Positions 16,260 through 25,955 are shown, numbered from the stretch's first letter. The stretch is DNA of 64,000 nt from Permianibacter fluminis (GCF_013179735.1 NZ_JABMEG010000001.1:3038001-3102000), one strand, 5' to 3'. Numbers and translations are program-made. The notes: a model not told the origin generated them from the sequence alone.

Positions 16260-16820
16260 TTATGGCATTCCGGGATGTTGTGACTTTTGGTGAAGCTGGG
16301 ATGCTTCAGGATGCAGTGATGCGCCCAGATAGTGTTCGAGCAGGTTTGCACCGACCAGCGCGATGATTTCAATCAGTTCTGCCTCGGCAAAACCTGCCTT
16401 GTGTATGCGCTGCCATTGCGCGGGCTCGACGCAGCCGCGTCTGGCCGCGATGGCCAGTGCAAACTCCAATGCCCGTTCGGCGCGCGCATCTTGTGAGCTG
16501 CCCTGCTGGTTGGCATCCAGTTCGGCGCCCGTCAAACCACAGGCACTGGCACGCAGTCGGTGCGCCGCCACACTGCGAGAGCAACCATAAAATGCGGCCA
16601 AGGCAACGGCCAACCGGCGGCGCGTCGCCAAGGGCAGCACCCAGGCATATTGGTTGTGCTGCCAGCGCGCAAACAGCTCCGCCGCAACACTGGATTGTGA
16701 CAACAGCACCGACAGTGCCGTGCCGCTTGGCTCAGGATGAGACCGCGCCGCTTCACGCGAGCTAAACGGCGTGGACGGAGTAGACGGCGCCTGAGGCGGC
16801 GGAAACGTAGAAATAGACAT
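16260..16820 (-). CDS. Carboxymuconolactone decarboxylase/AhpD-like protein lacking the second cysteine
   Basis: About 186 residues with an AhpD/CMD-like helical core. The position of the family's CxxC-xxH motif reads CSRSVAAH, so only the first Cys and the His remain. The C-terminal half shows a second CMD-type pattern (ALEFALAIAARRG ... AELIEIIALVGANLLEHYLG). Disulfide peroxidase activity therefore looks unlikely. It follows the flavo-iron-sulfur fusion gene on the same strand and may be co-transcribed. Confidence 0.65.
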   Translation of the reverse strand: MSISTFPPPQAPSTPSTPFSSREAARSHPEPSGTALSVLLSQSSVAAELFARWQHNQYAWVLPLATRRRLAVALAAFYGCSRSVAAHRLRASACGLTGAELDANQQGSSQDARAERALEFALAIAARRGCVEPAQWQRIHKAGFAEAELIEIIALVGANLLEHYLGASLHPEASQLHQKSQHPGMP

Positions 16821-16966
16821 CATTGTTGCTACTGAACCTGCAATAAAGATCGAGCCAATTCTGGCGGAAAGCCCGCACAATCAGCCGCTGCGTTGCCAGC
16901 AATGAAGCGGTTGCCGCAGCGTATTTGTTTGGCAGCAAACAACCATGCCAAGATTTGAAAAGGTAG

Positions 16967-19048
16967 CTACATCTCAAGCACCACGGTAGCTGAGCTCCCT
17001 TCTTCCATTGCGGCCGGCACGGCGCAACAAATCAGCGCTTCATCTGGCGCCAGTTCCACGCCCGGCGTGACGGTGTGATGCACCTGTCCCGCAACAATGC
17101 GCGTTTTGCAGGTGCCGCAGCTGCCACCTCGACAACTGAACTCAGGCGTCAAGCCACGTGACTCCGCCAATTCGAGCAGACTGCCAGCGCCCGGTTGCCA
17201 GCGCGCCTCCTTGCCGGAATTGACGAATAGCACCGGCATGGCTTTTTCGGCAGCAGGCCGCTGACGTTGTTCAGGCACGGCGATGTTTTCTGGTGCGCTA
17301 CGTTGCAAGGTGGAAGGGCCGAACTGCTCTGCGTGTATGCGCAAATCCGGAATCTGCATGGCACGCAGTCCGTCGTACAGACTCTGAGTAAAGCCGCCGG
17401 GGCCACACAGATAAAAATCATAATCATCAAACGGCAGCGCCGCCTTCAGCAAGCTGATGTCAATGCGGCCCTGCACTTCATAATCCACTTCTGGTTGCGC
17501 GGTCGGCTCGGGCGCACTGATCACCCGAATGGCTTCCACTGCGCCGCCAGCTTGTTGTATCAATGACAGCAATTCGTCATTGAATGCCCGTTCAGCGATG
17601 CTGCGTGCCGCATAGAAAAGAAACGTTTTTCGGACCCTGCGGATACGCAGGCCTTCATAGACCACGTGGCGCAACATGGCGAGCAACGGAGTAATGCCAA
17701 CACCACCGGCCAGCAACACCAACGGCCGCCGTTCGTCCGCAACCACCGTGAAACCGCCCTGCGGCGCACGTGCCTCAATGCGATCGCCAACCCGAATCTG
17801 CTCGTGCAAATGGCGGGAGAACGCCCCGTCCTGCTTGACACTGATCCGATAAAAGCCGTCAGACGGCGCGGCCGACAGCGTGTAGGTGCGAATCACCGGC
17901 GCGCTGTCCGCCGTGAGCACCAAGCGCACTGGCAAATGCTGACCGGCAGCGAACACGGCCAAGCCGGCACCATCATCCGGTTCCAGGTAAAACGATTTGA
18001 TGCTCTGACTTTCGCTGACAATCTTCGCTACGCGGTAGGGTCGCCAGTCGTGCCGCAGGGCATATGCCTGCTGCCTGGCCTGCGCTTCTTCCCACGAGCC
18101 AGTCATCAGGGAATTGGGCGAAAACTCCGGCGTGGACCAGCGCAGTGCCAACGCTGCGCGGCGGCGAACGATGCGCTGAATCCGGAATCGCCACAACCGC
18201 TCGGCACCTTGAAAGCTCGTCACTTCGGGGCCATCGAAAATCAGTTCCGTGCGGCCAGTCAGTTGCAGCATGTCACCGGTCAGAAAATCCACAAACACCA
18301 ACCCTGCCCGCGGATTGCTCTGCAGATTGCCCAGGGTATTGAAATGCAGGTTGCCGGCAAAATCCGGAATGGTCAGAACATCGCCATCGATGCGGACAAA
18401 GCCCGGCTTGCCGCCACGATGCGAAGCATCGACTTGTCGTTGTACGACCGAAGCATCAGCACCTGCGGCGCTGACATCGACGTAGCTGGCAATGAAAAAG
18501 GTATCTGCTTGCTGTATCAGCGCATGAGCGTCTTTATCGAGTGATGTCAACGACTCAATATTGCCGCGATAGGCTGCCGATGGATCATGGGCAAAATGGA
18601 ACTGACGACGCTGAATATACTGCGGACAGTTGCCAAAGGCATGGCCGACGGCCAACTGGAAACCATGTTCCGTGTGGGCCGACACCAGGCCATTGACCCG
18701 ATTGCGCCGTCGACTGTGCAACTCGATACCGAGCACGCCGATAGCGTCACCGGTTGCCAGACAATCGCGAACCGGATCACCAAGACCTGGCATGGCATCA
18801 ATCTGCAATTGCCGGGGCTCTGGTGAGTGAGCAAAACCGGGCGCCGCCTCCAGCAACGTTACCCAGGGGTCACCTTGCCGATCGACAGCCGCCACGACCA
18901 GAAACGGCAATTGGCGGTAAAAATCCCGATGCTGATCCGGCATGTAGTCGCGAATGACTTTGCGGCCAAACACTTCCATGCGATCGGCAACACCGACTCG
19001 CTGCTGCAACTCGCGTTCACCGGCATGCCAGGGAGAGCTGTGGCTCAT
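16967..19048 (-). CDS. Fusion: FMN-binding split barrel, FNR-type reductase and 2Fe-2S ferredoxin
   Basis: A 693-residue three-part protein. Residues 1-340 are a pyridoxamine-phosphate-oxidase-like split barrel (blocks DRQGDPWVTLLE and NPRAGLVFVDF). Residues about 340-590 are a ferredoxin-NADP reductase module: RTYTLSAAP for FAD, LLAGGVGITPLLAML for NAD(P), and CGPGGF. The C-terminus is a plant-type ferredoxin with CRGGSCGTC and a distal CC. It should move electrons from NAD(P)H via FAD to the iron-sulfur centre. GAGGT precedes ATG 19048. It shares a strand with a GST gene just upstream. Confidence 0.9.
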   Translation of the reverse strand: MSHSSPWHAGERELQQRVGVADRMEVFGRKVIRDYMPDQHRDFYRQLPFLVVAAVDRQGDPWVTLLEAAPGFAHSPEPRQLQIDAMPGLGDPVRDCLATGDAIGVLGIELHSRRRNRVNGLVSAHTEHGFQLAVGHAFGNCPQYIQRRQFHFAHDPSAAYRGNIESLTSLDKDAHALIQQADTFFIASYVDVSAAGADASVVQRQVDASHRGGKPGFVRIDGDVLTIPDFAGNLHFNTLGNLQSNPRAGLVFVDFLTGDMLQLTGRTELIFDGPEVTSFQGAERLWRFRIQRIVRRRAALALRWSTPEFSPNSLMTGSWEEAQARQQAYALRHDWRPYRVAKIVSESQSIKSFYLEPDDGAGLAVFAAGQHLPVRLVLTADSAPVIRTYTLSAAPSDGFYRISVKQDGAFSRHLHEQIRVGDRIEARAPQGGFTVVADERRPLVLLAGGVGITPLLAMLRHVVYEGLRIRRVRKTFLFYAARSIAERAFNDELLSLIQQAGGAVEAIRVISAPEPTAQPEVDYEVQGRIDISLLKAALPFDDYDFYLCGPGGFTQSLYDGLRAMQIPDLRIHAEQFGPSTLQRSAPENIAVPEQRQRPAAEKAMPVLFVNSGKEARWQPGAGSLLELAESRGLTPEFSCRGGSCGTCKTRIVAGQVHHTVTPGVELAPDEALICCAVPAAMEEGSSATVVLEM

Positions 19049-19182
19049 CGTGTTACCTCATACCGTCAACCGAACGGATTTTCGCAAAGTCGCTTTCGCG
19101 TCACTTCAGTACGTACAGCCTTGGCAACAGCATCGCCGCCACCGATGCGACGCACCGGCGGCGGTGATCCTGCTGGCACCGG

Positions 19183-19815
19183 TTACGCAGCCAAACCTGC
19201 GGCCGTTTTCTTCATGCCGACAAAGCCCGGCAGCGCTTCGATCCGTTGCAACCACGCCCGAACATTGGCGTAGTCTGCCAAGTCAACATTGCCTTCCGGG
19301 GCATGCGCAACATAGGTATAGACGGCAACGTCGGCGATGGTCGGCGATGCTCCGATCAGGAACGGCTGATGCGCGAGCTCGTCGTTCATGACTTTCAATA
19401 CGGCGTGAGCACGGGCGATCACTTCGTCGGCATTCAACTTGGCACCAAATACGGTGATGAGGCGAGCCGCAGCCGGACCAAACGCGATTTGACCCGCGGC
19501 GACCGACAGCCAGCGCTGAACGCCCGCTTCGCCAATGGCATCACGCGGCAACCAGCTGTCATTGCCATAACGGCGAGCCAGGTACACCAGAATGGCGTTG
19601 GAATCGGCCAGCACGACGCCGGCATCATCGATCACCGGCACTTGGCCAAAGCGATTCATGGCGAGAAACTCGGCTTGCTTGTGCGCGCCCTTCATCAAGT
19701 CCACGTCTTTCAGCTCGGTCGGCAGCTGGAGCAGCGACAGCATCAGTTCAACGCGATGGGAATGTCCGGACAGCGGGTGGCGGTACAACGAAATGGGGCG
19801 AGTCGGTTTGGTCAT
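19183..19815 (-). CDS. Glutathione S-transferase family protein
   Basis: A 210-residue soluble GST. The N-terminal thioredoxin fold begins [19 protein letters not shown] and has the cis-Pro block FGQVPVIDD and [14 protein letters not shown]; the C-terminal helical domain has [12 protein letters not shown]. An AGGA site before ATG 19815 sets the start. It stands first in a minus-strand run with the flavo-iron-sulfur fusion and the AhpD-like gene, which suggests a detoxification or redox unit (inference). Confidence 0.9.
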   Translation of the reverse strand: MTKPTRPISLYRHPLSGHSHRVELMLSLLQLPTELKDVDLMKGAHKQAEFLAMNRFGQVPVIDDAGVVLADSNAILVYLARRYGNDSWLPRDAIGEAGVQRWLSVAAGQIAFGPAAARLITVFGAKLNADEVIARAHAVLKVMNDELAHQPFLIGASPTIADVAVYTYVAHAPEGNVDLADYANVRAWLQRIEALPGFVGMKKTAAGLAA

Positions 19816-20126
19816 GATGGTGAATCCTGTAAGCCAGTATGAGTTCAAGTAGGGGTTGTTCCCAACGCGCCTACTGAATGGGCCGGTGGAGAACGTGGGG
19901 TCATTTTGAGGAGTTGCCGCAGGTAGCGGAATGATCGAGTTTTGCAAACGGCTATTTCAATTGCTGAAATGCCAAGGGGGCCAAGGACCGGTACAGATGT
20001 CCCGTCACCGGCTACTTCGGACGCTGCCTGTTGCTGTCAGTTGCTGTCTATTGCTGCCGTGCCTGTCCGCAGCAAGGGCTCAGGCTGCAGCCAAAGAACC
20101 GCAGCTGAATGAGGTGCTGCGCCTGA

Positions 20127-21062
20127 TCACGCTGATTGACTGGCCGCCCACTGCTGCACCAGAGCGTGAATGACGGCATTGTCCGGTGCTTGTTCATTGG
20201 CCATGACAACGGCCTTTCGACCGGTTGCGACTGGCGCCAGCGCATTGCCTTTTTTCTGCCAGACAAACTCTCCGGCACAGGCCGGACAGGCCGTGTGATC
20301 ACCGGCATGGGTATCGCGGTGCTGCACCAGAATCGGCCCACAGGACGGACACATGCCGAGCGGAATGCCTTCATCGGTGTGGCCGACAATGTGGTGCAGC
20401 TGCCCGCCTCGACCGATGGCAATAAACAATTCGCCCAGCGTTCGATCGAATTGTTCCCCTAAATTGCGTTCAATGATGTCCAGGGCTTTTTCAATTGGCA
20501 TACCGACCCGATAGGGGCGCGTGCTGGTCATGGCGTCGAAAGCATCACAGATACCGACCAAACGGCCGTCGCGCGGAATGGCGTCGCCATGCAAACCTTG
20601 CGGATAGCCCTTTCCGTTTGGCATTTCGTGATGGAAATGCACGGCATATTCCACCAGCGGCGCCAGCGGATGCCCGGTCAACATGCGATTGCCAACCCGC
20701 GGATGCGTTTTGATGATGGCAAACTCTTCGTCAGTCAATTTGTCTGGCTTGCGCAAAACAGCATCGGGAATGCCGATTTTGCCGATGTCGTGCAAAAACC
20801 CGGCAATGCTGATGCGACTGGCTTCTGCGGGCGCATCACCAGCAGCGATCGACAAAGCATGTGACAGGCGAGCCACCCGCCAGAGGTGACCGCCGGTGTA
20901 CGGATCACGCGCCTCCACCATCCAGGCACTGACCAGCAAGCTGGCCAGCAGCGCCTCACGGTACTGACTCAGCGTCTGTTGCATGACAGCGACATCGGAG
21001 TCTTTAGCTGTATTTGGGTGAGCAGCTGTATCGGAATGAATAACAGGCAGCGATCCGGTCAT
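20127..21062 (-). CDS. HD-GYP domain protein with C-terminal zinc ribbon
   Basis: A 311-residue protein. The HD-GYP core has ARDPYTGGHLWRVA, the HDIGKIGIPD metal motif, HHEMPNGKGYPQGL (the GYP signature) and the DAFDAMTSTRPYR block, so c-di-GMP phosphodiesterase activity is likely. There is no receiver or membrane part. The C-terminus adds two CxxC knuckles (CPSCGP and CPACAG). ATG 21062 has GAGGTG upstream. It lies 51 bp after the CZB chemoreceptor gene, a probable operon. Confidence 0.88.
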   Translation of the reverse strand: MTGSLPVIHSDTAAHPNTAKDSDVAVMQQTLSQYREALLASLLVSAWMVEARDPYTGGHLWRVARLSHALSIAAGDAPAEASRISIAGFLHDIGKIGIPDAVLRKPDKLTDEEFAIIKTHPRVGNRMLTGHPLAPLVEYAVHFHHEMPNGKGYPQGLHGDAIPRDGRLVGICDAFDAMTSTRPYRVGMPIEKALDIIERNLGEQFDRTLGELFIAIGRGGQLHHIVGHTDEGIPLGMCPSCGPILVQHRDTHAGDHTACPACAGEFVWQKKGNALAPVATGRKAVVMANEQAPDNAVIHALVQQWAASQSA

Positions 21063-21113
21063 GGTGAACACCTCATGACTGACAGGGTTCCATTGCTAGC
21101 AAAAGGCCTGGCT

Positions 21114-22223
21114 TCAATGTTTGCCATGACTGCTATCACCGGCCGCCGCCATGGTTTCCAGCGCCTGCAACACTTTCTCACCGGCCGACTCCATGGCCGC
21201 AACCGCGCTCAACATCGCCGAAGCATTGCCTTGCTGATAGCTGTTCAAAGCATCCTGCACACATTGGTGCAGCTGCAGATGAGGCTGGTCCATTTCGCGA
21301 TAACCGCGCAAATGCGCATGCTGGTGGCCTTCACCTTCGTAATACCATTTGCCGAGCCGGCACTGCCGGTGATCGACAAAGTCGCGTGCCGTCTCCGACG
21401 ACAAACCAAACAAAATGCGATAGACCCGCAGCTTGAACAGCATGTGGTCGATTTTGGCAACCTCACAAAAGCCGCGCAGTGACGAAGCCGCCGTTGTTTT
21501 TTCAACGACCCGCGCCAGTTCCAGGATGCGTGACATGGTCGCGGCGGCAGACTCGCCGTTCTGACTGAATTCGCTGGCCTGCCCCGCCAACGTTTCCATC
21601 TGCACGCGGCTGGCGGTACTGACGTCGCGCATGGTGGCGACCAACGATGAAATTTCCGAGGTGGCACTCATCGTGCGCTTTGCCAGATTGCGCACTTCAT
21701 CGGCAACGACCGCAAAACCGCGGCCTTGTTCGCCGGCGCGTGCTGCTTCAATCGCCGCATTCAGCGCGAGCAAATTGGTTTGATCGGCAATTTCCTTGAT
21801 GAGCTGGACAAAGCTGCCGATTTGCTGGGCCTGGGTATCGACTCCCGCCACTTGTTCTGCCGCCGATGCCGAGTCAGTGGCAAGAATCCCGAGTTGCCGG
21901 GCAATCTGCAAAATTTCATCAGTGCAATCCGCCGAAACCGAACTGACTTCACTGGCGCGATCCTGTTCGGCGCGCATGCCGGTGGCCAGCATGCTCATGC
22001 TGGTCTGCGTCTCGGTCATGGAATGGCCCATCTGGTGCAAATGACTCAGCAACTGATGGGTCTGTTGATGTTCTTTCTGCGCCTGCTCCATTTGGCTACG
22101 CAGGGCAGCCAACTCCTGCTGCGCGGTTTCCGCGCGCTGACTCTGTTCCGCAAGCTGCTGCTGCAATTGCTGAACGTTTTTTGCCAACGCCTCTGCGCGT
22201 TCCCGGTGCTGACTGCCAAACAT
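21114..22223 (-). CDS. Soluble methyl-accepting chemotaxis protein with CZB zinc-sensing domain
   Basis: A 369-residue cytoplasmic receptor with no membrane helix. An N-terminal coiled coil (Gln-rich) leads to the MCP signalling tip, [20 protein letters not shown] and [12 protein letters not shown]. The C-terminal CZB domain keeps its zinc ligands: KIDHMLFK, H[10 protein letters not shown] and the later [11 protein letters not shown] domains sense zinc or oxidised thiols such as from hypochlorous acid. GGGAG precedes ATG 22223. The neighbour downstream is the HD-GYP gene. Confidence 0.9.
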   Translation of the reverse strand: MFGSQHRERAEALAKNVQQLQQQLAEQSQRAETAQQELAALRSQMEQAQKEHQQTHQLLSHLHQMGHSMTETQTSMSMLATGMRAEQDRASEVSSVSADCTDEILQIARQLGILATDSASAAEQVAGVDTQAQQIGSFVQLIKEIADQTNLLALNAAIEAARAGEQGRGFAVVADEVRNLAKRTMSATSEISSLVATMRDVSTASRVQMETLAGQASEFSQNGESAAATMSRILELARVVEKTTAASSLRGFCEVAKIDHMLFKLRVYRILFGLSSETARDFVDHRQCRLGKWYYEGEGHQHAHLRGYREMDQPHLQLHQCVQDALNSYQQGNASAMLSAVAAMESAGEKVLQALETMAAAGDSSHGKH

Positions 22224-22274
22224 GATGTTGACTCCCTCGCCTCGTGGCGACCACGCGCTCAACTATAGTTCAAG

Positions 22275-22757
22275 CTATTCAAGCTGCCGGGCCGGTTGCA
22301 AGAACTGTCGGTCCAGCGACCAGCGCCCCGCCCCTTTCACCAGTACCAACAGCAAACAGACCGCCCATACGCCGTGGGTGGGCCACCCATCCGGATAGAC
22401 AAACAGCTCGATGACCAGCGTCATTGCAAGCAAGGCGGCTGCCGCCATCCGGCTGCACAGGCCAAGCACCAACAAGACCGGAAAGAGGTGTTCGGCGGTG
22501 GCAGCCAGATGGGCCGCCAGCGACGGGTCAATCACCGGCAACCGGTACTCCTCCTGAAACAGGTAGACCGCGTTCTCGCTGACCTGCCAACCGTCCATCT
22601 TGGTTTGCCCTGACTGCCAAAATATCGCCGCCGAAAAAAACCGGGCCAGCAACAGCAACAGGTCGTCCGGAAAGGCGTGGAGTCGCCCGAGCAGTCGTGC
22701 CTGGAAATGGCGCAGTCGGGGCAGAACCCCTGCAGTAGAAATTTGGCTTGTCGTCAT
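22275..22757 (-). CDS. bufD: DoxX-family membrane protein BufD
   Basis: A 160-residue DoxX-type protein with four hydrophobic segments and the family block [21 protein letters not shown]. It is the last gene of the bufA1-bufB-bufC-bufD operon and begins 2 bp after the bufC stop. DoxX proteins accompany many bufferin loci; their part in maturation or secretion is not settled. Confidence 0.85.
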   Translation of the reverse strand: MTTSQISTAGVLPRLRHFQARLLGRLHAFPDDLLLLLARFFSAAIFWQSGQTKMDGWQVSENAVYLFQEEYRLPVIDPSLAAHLAATAEHLFPVLLVLGLCSRMAAAALLAMTLVIELFVYPDGWPTHGVWAVCLLLVLVKGAGRWSLDRQFLQPARQLE

Positions 22758-22759
22758 GG

Positions 22760-23623
22760 CTAACTCGTCTGAATTGTGGGGTTGGAAAAGTCTGGGAACG
22801 ATGGCGGACTGTCAGCGCCGACAGGCAAGTCTCCGGCACACAGCACTCCGGCCTGTGCCAGCGCCGAAAAATGCTGACTGACAACCGCTATCGGTGCGCC
22901 GATCGCGGCCATGGCGTCAGCCAGTACCGCACCTGACTGAAGTTGTTCCAGCAGCGTCAGCCGCGTGGGAGTGATCACCGCAACCTGCACGGAATGACCT
23001 GGCCGCCAGATCAGTGCGGTTTCAGCATGCCAATGCTCCGGCTCGGGAACGACCCCCTCACCCATCTGACTGCGCCACAAACTGACGACGGGATAATCCG
23101 AGCGCAGCCAGTGGACGGAGGGATGCAGTGAAAACCGTTGGAACAGCAGCTGCTGTATCGGCATCTTGCGGATGGCAGTCAACGACAGCACCGATTGATC
23201 GGCACTGTGGTACGCCCGTCGGCGCAGCCATTCGAGCTGGGCAACATCGGCAACATACGGATAAGTCTGCAGCGAGGTCAGCTGCGGCAAAAAATTCGCC
23301 AGCGTGCCGCCATACTCACTGAGCACCGGCGATTGCGGCGGAAACGCGCGAACATATTCGGTCGCAACGGCGCGAAAAAACTCCTCGCCCAACAAGCGCA
23401 CGGTCGCTGGAAAACTGTCTTGCAACCCATTCACCAGCCCTGCCACCACGTTGTTTCGGTGCACGGCAAAACGCTGGGCCAGCGAGTTGTCTGCAGAGGC
23501 AATTGCCGGCGTACGCACGGCGAGCTGCTCGACGGGAAATAGCGGATCCAGCAGCGCGCGCGCGAATGCGGCCTGCTGGCTGAGCGGTTCACGCGCAGAG
23601 GATGTCAGCGAGAGATCAGTCAT
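22760..23623 (-). CDS. bufC: BufC-type (DUF2063) partner protein of the BufA1 operon
   Basis: A 287-residue protein with the HvfC/BufC N-terminal domain: [23 protein letters not shown] and the [12 protein letters not shown] block are diagnostic. It acts with BufB on the precursor peptide. Its start overlaps the bufB stop by 8 bp, so expression is coupled. It is clearly divergent from the 5.7-kb paralogue and lacks that protein's ETIP linker. Confidence 0.88.
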   Translation of the reverse strand: MTDLSLTSSAREPLSQQAAFARALLDPLFPVEQLAVRTPAIASADNSLAQRFAVHRNNVVAGLVNGLQDSFPATVRLLGEEFFRAVATEYVRAFPPQSPVLSEYGGTLANFLPQLTSLQTYPYVADVAQLEWLRRRAYHSADQSVLSLTAIRKMPIQQLLFQRFSLHPSVHWLRSDYPVVSLWRSQMGEGVVPEPEHWHAETALIWRPGHSVQVAVITPTRLTLLEQLQSGAVLADAMAAIGAPIAVVSQHFSALAQAGVLCAGDLPVGADSPPSFPDFSNPTIQTS

Positions 23624-24557
23624 TTCCGGTCACTCCAACTGCATCTTCAACTTCGACTTCAATTCCGACAGCAGCTTCGGCGCCACGGACGGTGCGTAGC
23701 GCTTTGCGCGCCTGTTGCTGATAGTGTCTGACGCGGCCGACTTCAGCACGTAGCACAGGCCACGCAGGCAGCTCTCGATCCCATTCAATCAAGGTCGGAA
23801 TCCCGGCTCGCCCCAGCACCGCGAGTCGCCTTACGGTCTGGCGATACAAAGTCCAGGTTGCCGACGATATGGCCGAGCCATGATCATCAAGCAACAAATT
23901 GCTGCCCGTATCCAGCGTTTGGCTGGAGTGCCCGGCCAAGTGGATCTGCGCCACCGCCGGCAACGGAAAATCCGCCAGGTAATGTGATGGCATGATCCCG
24001 GTGTTATGGCATGACACCACCACATTATTGAGATCGAGCAGCAGCGCGCAGCCTGTGCGTTCAACCAGCGCACGCAAGAACGCCACCTCAGTCAGGGTAT
24101 CGCCCTTCATCAGCAGATAACGCACGGGGTTTTCGAGCAGCAATTGCCGCTTCAGGGTTTTCTGGACCTGATCGACATGACGACACATCCGCTCAAGGCT
24201 GACCTCGTGGTAAGGCAGCGGCAGCAGATCGCCAAAGAAATGCCCGGCATGACTCGACCATGCCAGATGTTCTGACACCAAGGCCGGCTGGTAGCGTGAA
24301 ACCAGTGCGGCCAATCGCGCTAGGTGCGTCGCATCAAGCGGCGATTCGCCAGCCAGATTCAAACCGACACCGTGCACCGATAAGGGCAGGCGCGAACGCA
24401 ACTCAGTCAATTCATGATGCGGCAAGCCACCCGCACCCATGTAGTTTTCTGCGTGCACCTCGATGAAGTCGACCGTAGCAGGCTCCGCCAAGAGCGGCGC
24501 CAGATGGACCGGCTTGTAGCCAATCCCCACACCGGCAATGCTTTCGGTTCTGCTCAT
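23616..24557 (-). CDS. bufB: BufB-type DUF692 multinuclear iron enzyme of the BufA1 operon
   Basis: A 313-residue DUF692 enzyme. Metal-site and barrel blocks are FIEVHAENY, SVHGVGLNLAGE, SEHLAWSSHAG, LLLENPVRY, LLLDLNNVVV, IHLAGHSS and LLDDHGSAI. By family knowledge it oxidises cysteines of BufA1 with an Fe cluster. GGAG precedes ATG 24557. The last 25 residues are a low-complexity acidic tail (VGIEVEVEDAVG). Confidence 0.9.
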   Translation of the reverse strand: MSRTESIAGVGIGYKPVHLAPLLAEPATVDFIEVHAENYMGAGGLPHHELTELRSRLPLSVHGVGLNLAGESPLDATHLARLAALVSRYQPALVSEHLAWSSHAGHFFGDLLPLPYHEVSLERMCRHVDQVQKTLKRQLLLENPVRYLLMKGDTLTEVAFLRALVERTGCALLLDLNNVVVSCHNTGIMPSHYLADFPLPAVAQIHLAGHSSQTLDTGSNLLLDDHGSAISSATWTLYRQTVRRLAVLGRAGIPTLIEWDRELPAWPVLRAEVGRVRHYQQQARKALRTVRGAEAAVGIEVEVEDAVGVTGND

Positions 24558-24635
24558 GGCGACTCCACGTTCTGAAACCTGCACGAATTCACTTCACCGT
24601 CGCATCGCCTTTTTTTTTGACGACACCGACGCGAT

Positions 24636-24677
24636 GCTGCACCGGCCGATCTGGACACGCCATTCGGCCGGTGCAGC
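24636..24677 (-). promoter_or_regulatory. Stem-loop between bufA1 and bufB
   Basis: A perfect 14-bp stem (GCTGCACCGGCCGA with its complement, 14-base loop) 6 bp after the bufA1 stop. On the minus strand no U tract follows, so message stabilisation or processing is more likely than full termination. It occupies the same place as the hairpin of the other bufferin locus. Confidence 0.65.
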
Positions 24678-24683
24678 GTTTGG

Positions 24684-24980
24684 TCACGGACGCTTGATAG
24701 GCGTCAGCGAACCTTTGCCATACGGCGTATCGATGGTGATACAGCTACCTTTCGGCACCAGCTTCCAGGCATTGCCCTGATAGTCCTGCTTCGACGTGCC
24801 AGCACACGAGGTGCCGGGACCGGCGGCGCAATCATTTTCACCGGCGCGCGACACCCCAAAGCATTTTTCCTTGCCAGCATGGGTCGGCACGGTGTCATCG
24901 GCCTGAAGACTGACACTGGCTGACGCCAGAGCACTGGCCAGCGACAACGCCAGCGCTGCATTAAATGTTCGACGATCCAC
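24684..24980 (-). CDS. bufA1: BufA1-type bufferin precursor (DUF2282)
   Basis: A 98-residue secreted DUF2282 protein. The signal peptide ends near LQA (residue 27). Four cysteines (40, 51, 59, 80) lie in the family blocks [24 protein letters not shown] and VPKGSC. The peptide is the substrate of BufBC and binds copper or similar metals in the periplasm (family knowledge). I chose GTG 24980, because AGGAG lies 8 bp upstream and the signal peptide starts right after it; a longer ATG frame to 25022 has no such site. Confidence 0.88.
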   Translation of the reverse strand: MDRRTFNAALALSLASALASASVSLQADDTVPTHAGKEKCFGVSRAGENDCAAGPGTSCAGTSKQDYQGNAWKLVPKGSCITIDTPYGKGSLTPIKRP

Positions 24981-25155
24981 GTTTGCTCTCCTGTTGCGAT
25001 ACGCCATCACCCGCCGCACCAATAGCCGTTATCGATCGCACGCGTTTCAATTCGTTGCGACTGCATCCTGCCAAAGTCAAAAACAATCCCTGGCGGACCC
25101 GCGGTTTCGGCGCAGTTGTTGGCAAAACGCCACTCGCTATTTACACAGCCAGGCG

Positions 25156-25189
25156 TTCAGCGGCGTCAGAGATAAAACGCCGCTGAACC
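25156..25189 (-). terminator. Hairpin after the YHS gene
   Basis: A perfect 12-bp stem (GTTCAGCGGCGT with its complement) and a 10-base loop, 19 bp beyond the YHS stop. There is no U tract on either strand, so it may end the message only weakly or protect its 3' end. Confidence 0.5.
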
Positions 25190-25208
25190 TTCTGGACTGA
25201 TGAAGCGA

Positions 25209-25715
25209 TTACAGCGTGTTCGGGGCCTTGTCTTTCAGGCTCGGCCAATTGGTTTCTGCTTTGGCAACATTGCCGTCGACATCCTTGGTGAACACTTTGA
25301 ACACATCCGCGTTCACGTTCAGATACAGCTTGTTGTTGTGAACAATGAATTGGCTCGGGTCGACATCCAGTTTCTTGCCCAAGGCGACGCCCATTGCGCA
25401 GAAGCCACCGTATTGCGGTGCGTACTTGCCCGGGTTGGCAGCGAACAGCTTCATGTTGGCCGCCGATGCGAAGTAATAGGTCGCGCCGTCATGGCTCACG
25501 GCAAATTTCTTGTCGCCTTTGACAGCGGCGTTCTGGGTGAAATAGGCAACGGCGTCGTAGCCTTTCAGAATGACATTGCCTTGCTCGACATTGACCGATG
25601 CGGTTGATGTCTCATCCAGCGCATAGGCTGCCGAAGCAACGAGGCCCGAGCCCATGGCAACAACAGCCAGTGCCAAAAAGGCCGCCAGGCCGGTTTTTTT
25701 GATCGTGTTAAACAT
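25209..25715 (-). CDS. Secreted YHS-domain protein
   Basis: A 168-residue protein: signal peptide to about residue 33 (AAYALDE), then a YHS domain with ILKGYDAVAYF, YYFASAANMKLFAANPGKYAPQYGGFCAMGVA and a C-terminal NWPSL. YHS proteins of this kind sit in the periplasm and may bind metal; the single Cys in GGFCAMG is conserved and in some relatives is selenocysteine. Divergent from the LysR gene at 25956, which may regulate it. Confidence 0.85.
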   Translation of the reverse strand: MFNTIKKTGLAAFLALAVVAMGSGLVASAAYALDETSTASVNVEQGNVILKGYDAVAYFTQNAAVKGDKKFAVSHDGATYYFASAANMKLFAANPGKYAPQYGGFCAMGVALGKKLDVDPSQFIVHNNKLYLNVNADVFKVFTKDVDGNVAKAETNWPSLKDKAPNTL

Positions 25716-25955
25716 GTGAAAACTCCAGTCGTGTAGACAGCAGGGACTGACGCCGGTGGCGTCGGATTCCGGGCCGCATCACTGCTGAGCGGCACCGACG
25801 GGGAGCACTCTAGGTCTTGCCTGAGGTCAGTTGAATCTGGCCAATTTGCAAGTGTCTATTTCATTTTTTGCAATGCGATGCCAAAATTCCAGAGCATCCC
25901 GGTCACCTGTACAGACCGCTTGGCTAGGGTTTTCCCGCAGAAAAGGCAGGAAACG

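Noticed and set aside
19931-20173. Plus-strand 80-codon ORF with a signal-peptide-like start
   Set aside because: It has no clear ribosome site, ends inside the convergent HD-GYP gene, and the part after the signal-like run is too short to recognise. It could be a gene remnant but cannot be supported.
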